This document shows positions 60,981 to 64,000 of a stretch of DNA of 64,000 bases, one piece after another. The first letter of the stretch is position 1; each line of letters starts with the position of its first letter. A model generated the notes under the pieces. That model had not been told where the DNA came from. It did not search any database and worked only from the letters and a program-made list of their open reading frames with translations. A program made the translations under genes and the position numbers. Source of the stretch: Ecdyonurus torrentis (Eukaryota; Arthropoda; Insecta; Ephemeroptera; Heptageniidae); the NCBI GenBank assembly GCA_949318235.1, contig OX439130.1:43987804-44051803 (forward strand). The letters run 5' to 3'.

Positions 60981-61393
60981 ATGAGGAAGTTTCCATAAAG
61001 TTAAGACCCTGTTTTGAGCACATTTTTAGAAAGAGTATAAATAGTAGATTCCATTGAAGTCAATATTTACCTTTATTAATTACATTTCAGCGATTAAATG
61101 CCCTTTAAAAAGTGCCTACCACGCCCCCCTAGGAGACCCTTCGTTCGTCTTTTGTAAATTTTAAACGCGCGAATTTCAAAATTAACGTTAAATTTTGAAA
61201 TTCGAGCGTTTAAAATTTACAAAAGACGAACGAAGGGTCTCCTAGGGGGGCGTGGTAGGCACTTTTTAAAGGGCATTTAATTGCTGAAATGTAATTAATA
61301 AAGGTAAATATTGACTTCAATGGAATCTACTATTTATACTCTTTCTAAAAATGTGCTCAAAACAGGGTCTTAACTTTATGGAAACTTCCTCAT
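60981..61393. mobile_element. Near-perfect 413-bp palindrome
   Basis: Left arm 60981-61186 and right arm 61187-61393 are complementary from ATGAGGAAGTTTCC inward to AAC/GTT at the centre. Over about 206 bp I count two mismatches (CAGCGATT versus CAGCAATT, and ACGCGCGAA versus ACGCTCGAA) and one 1-bp indel, so arm identity is about 98-99%. There is effectively no loop. Contains the GC-rich block CTACCACGCCCCCCTAGGAG in each arm. Non-coding; no target duplication recognised. Confidence 0.92.
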
Positions 61394-61630
61394 TTCTTAA
61401 ATTTTGGTAGGTAAAATATACATTAGTTATAATCTTGCATTGTGCTATAAATTTACTCAGATGGAATAATATACTGTATTAAAAAGAAAGATTTTTAATT
61501 CATTCAGAATTGATAAATATTAAAAGAGTAGTAAATTAAACAGAAAAACGTATGGCTCATCAATATAATGTTTTCATTTTAAATAAAATGAACAGGTTGA
61601 GAAAGAGAGTGGAAAACGGGATGTTTAAAA

Positions 61631-61635
<5 letters not shown>

Positions 61636-61725
<90 letters not shown>
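61636..61725. repeat. (AT)n microsatellite
   Basis: About 45 uninterrupted units. Confidence 0.96.
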
Positions 61726-61728
<3 letters not shown>

Positions 61729-62254
61729 ATAGTTCATGCATTATTAATCTATATAAATTAAATTTCTATATATGTAGTTAAATACTATAATAATAACAAA
61801 GTATGGTAATAATTTTAATATTTTATTAATATATTTTATATTTGTATATTATATTTAAATTTAAATCTATATTAAATCTTTTATCATTTCCACATTTAAA
61901 TGTAGATTTATGTAGTTTTTATGTAAAATTGAAATAACATTTACATGATACTCTTCTGTACTGCATACTTAATTAGTTTTAATTTTTAGTCTAGTATTTA
62001 AATGTAACATGAAAATATTCAAGAATATTTTCGATTAAATAATTTCTGCATATGTATTGAGTACTAACATTAACTGAACAATTACTACCGATATTTCTAT
62101 GGTTTCTCTAGATTTTTATTATGAATGTCGGTAAATTTATTTATACACGAATAAAGGAAACAAGGTAATTTATTCAGTATTTAATGTATAGCAACAATAA
62201 TCTACCATCAATACATGGAAATCAAAACTCACTTTAAAAACCTATTGATTTTTT

Positions 62255-62259
<5 letters not shown>

Positions 62260-62324
<65 letters not shown>
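62260..62324. repeat. (AT)n microsatellite
   Basis: About 32 units. Confidence 0.96.
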
Positions 62325-62329
<5 letters not shown>

Positions 62330-62573
62330 AATATTATATTTTATCCGCATATTTTGATTCTTATTTAAAAATTGACGAAATTGATGTATTTACACTCAAA
62401 TTTGGAACACTTTACTGACTAAATTATGACACCTTGTATAAAACATTGTTATTTTTTGTTGTAAAAAGATAAAAGTATTGTAAACGAATTTTAATTAATG
62501 TAGTCATAAATATATTTATTTATCATTATTATTTTGTTAATTGTAAATAATGACTAGACTAATGCTACAACCA

Positions 62574-62620
62574 ATGTTACTATGAACTGCCTGAGTAAAT
62601 AAAAATATCTTATTCTTTTT
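62574..62620 (+). mobile_element. LINE-tail-like fragment 2
   Basis: TGTTACTATGAACTGCCTGA followed by GTAAATAAAAATATCTTATT, matching the fragment at 17765. Confidence 0.5.
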
Positions 62621-63889
62621 TCTTCTTATTCTAATAGTAGTTAATAGGGTGAATATACTGTAACAGATATGTATGCTGTATAGCATAATAATTATGCAAT
62701 AATGCGGAAATTGCGTTGTTGTATGAATAAAAATTCCTGAAATTGGTTTTGCATAATAAGTATCATACATTTATTTTTGGCAGTGAACTTTTGTTTCCAG
62801 TCCGTGTTTTAGCAGCACCTTTCGATAATACTATATCTTACTGACAGGACTCAATGGACGCGACTATGGTATTATTTATTTAAAGGTATAGCGTGATATT
62901 GCAATTAAAAAAAACTAAATAATAAAATAAATTAAAAAGTTAGTGGAATAAAACTATTAATACTTTTTTTCTTAGTCTCATTCTGTTTTTAACTAACAGT
63001 AAGATGATATGGAACCAAAATCTAACTATTCACTTTACAGCACTAATTAATATAATAATTAGCTGCAACTGACTTTCAATAAAATTCTAAACAATATATA
63101 TATTTTTTTTTACCTTAAAAGTTCAAAATAAAATTACGATTGCCATTTGTTTTTATTCTTCAAGATTGTTAGGATATCACTAAGCTGGAACGTAACACCA
63201 TAGTTTATATATATGTATTTATACTATGGTAACACTAATGAACAATTTTTTGTCAGTCTTGTCTTCTCCCCCTCTTTTTTTTATATATATTATAAAATAC
63301 CATCGAAAATTTTATACAAACTCTAATTATGGTTATTTTTTTGTCATCATAATTTTGCTAAGAAAACTTTCTAACTCATTTATGTCTTCCTCTTATTATA
63401 TAAAAGTTAACTTATTAATTAGTATTATAAATTTTTATAAAATAGCTTGTGGTATATACACACATATAGTGTCACCCTTAATTTTTTTTTTTTTTATTTT
63501 TTTTTTAGAGAGAGAGAAAAGTTAGATACAATAGAGAAACCGATGAACAGAAAGGATTCATAATAAGAAAGAAAAGGCTTAACAAAGTGTACCATCAGTC
63601 AAGACTATACACTATGAAGAGGATGGGTGGGTTGTCGTTGTTACGTAAAGCTATATTTACATGGGGATTTTTTATTATTTTTATATACACTATATATTAT
63701 ATAAAAGCAGTAGCTGTTTTTTCAAGTTTCTATTGTCTATCTATAATGAAAATAAGGGGATATTTATAAACTGTAACTAAATGAATTAAAATTTTGATTA
63801 TATACTAATTATTCTAGATTGCATTTACATTTAATTAAAGGTGCGAATTTGAACTTGCTAGATTTCGTATTTATTTTATTAGCCCAATT

Positions 63890-63923
<34 letters not shown>

Positions 63924-64000
63924 CATATTGTGTTGTTTTGCGACAACATTTTCATAGTCGCGTCAAGACAGAAGTCTTTTAACAGGTATATTGACACCAG

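Larger units (their letters stand above)
61400..64000. other. Intergenic AT-rich DNA to window end
   Basis: No supportable gene. (AT)n at 61636-61725 and 62260-62324, a LINE-tail-like segment at 62574-62620, a small hairpin ACCATAGTTTATA/TTATACTATGGT near 63198-63233, and poly(T) at 63892-63921. Confidence 0.65.

Overview
The window is animal nuclear DNA. It is very AT-rich, contains intron-bearing genes with GT-AG splice sites, and is full of long simple repeats and short inverted-repeat transposons. The simple repeats are nearly all (AT)n, (AG)n/(CT)n or poly(A/T). The minus-strand gene has a TATA box and an arthropod-like TCAGT initiator just upstream of its ATG. Together with the (AT)n/(AG)n load, this suggests an arthropod; a decapod crustacean is plausible. 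That placement is an inference: no sequence comparison could be run.

Layout. 1-3860 is a tandem satellite of about 10.5 monomers of ~366 bp. Each monomer is itself an inverted repeat, and variants recur every fifth monomer. 4399-9027 (+) is a complete five-exon CDK20 (cell-cycle-related kinase) gene of 347 codons. 10597-28751 (-) is a complete seven-exon gene, convergent with CDK20, for a 292-residue secreted protein I do not recognise. It has a 24-nt microexon and a first intron of about 12 kb. From 28.8 to 64 kb I find no supportable coding exon. That part is AT-rich DNA with microsatellites, homopolymers, MITEs and LINE-tail-like fragments.

Repeats. At least ten inverted-repeat families can be defined by hand. 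Three of them (A, B and D in this annotation) sit between TTAA duplications and begin with AG, as non-autonomous elements moved by a TTAA-specific (piggyBac-like) transposase would. Family A has three copies with conserved outer arms and a short inner segment that differs between copies but stays paired within each copy. A nearly loop-free palindrome of 413 bp lies at 60981-61393. Every CDK20 intron holds a different element: a tRNA-derived SINE, an inverted repeat, an element with a second one nested in it, and a hairpin between 15-bp direct repeats.

The two genes show no evident functional link. CDK20 is a conserved kinase of cilium and cell-cycle control. Its predicted protein has DLG instead of DFG and Ser instead of Thr at the T-loop phosphosite. 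The neighbour is a secreted, cysteine-containing protein of unknown function.
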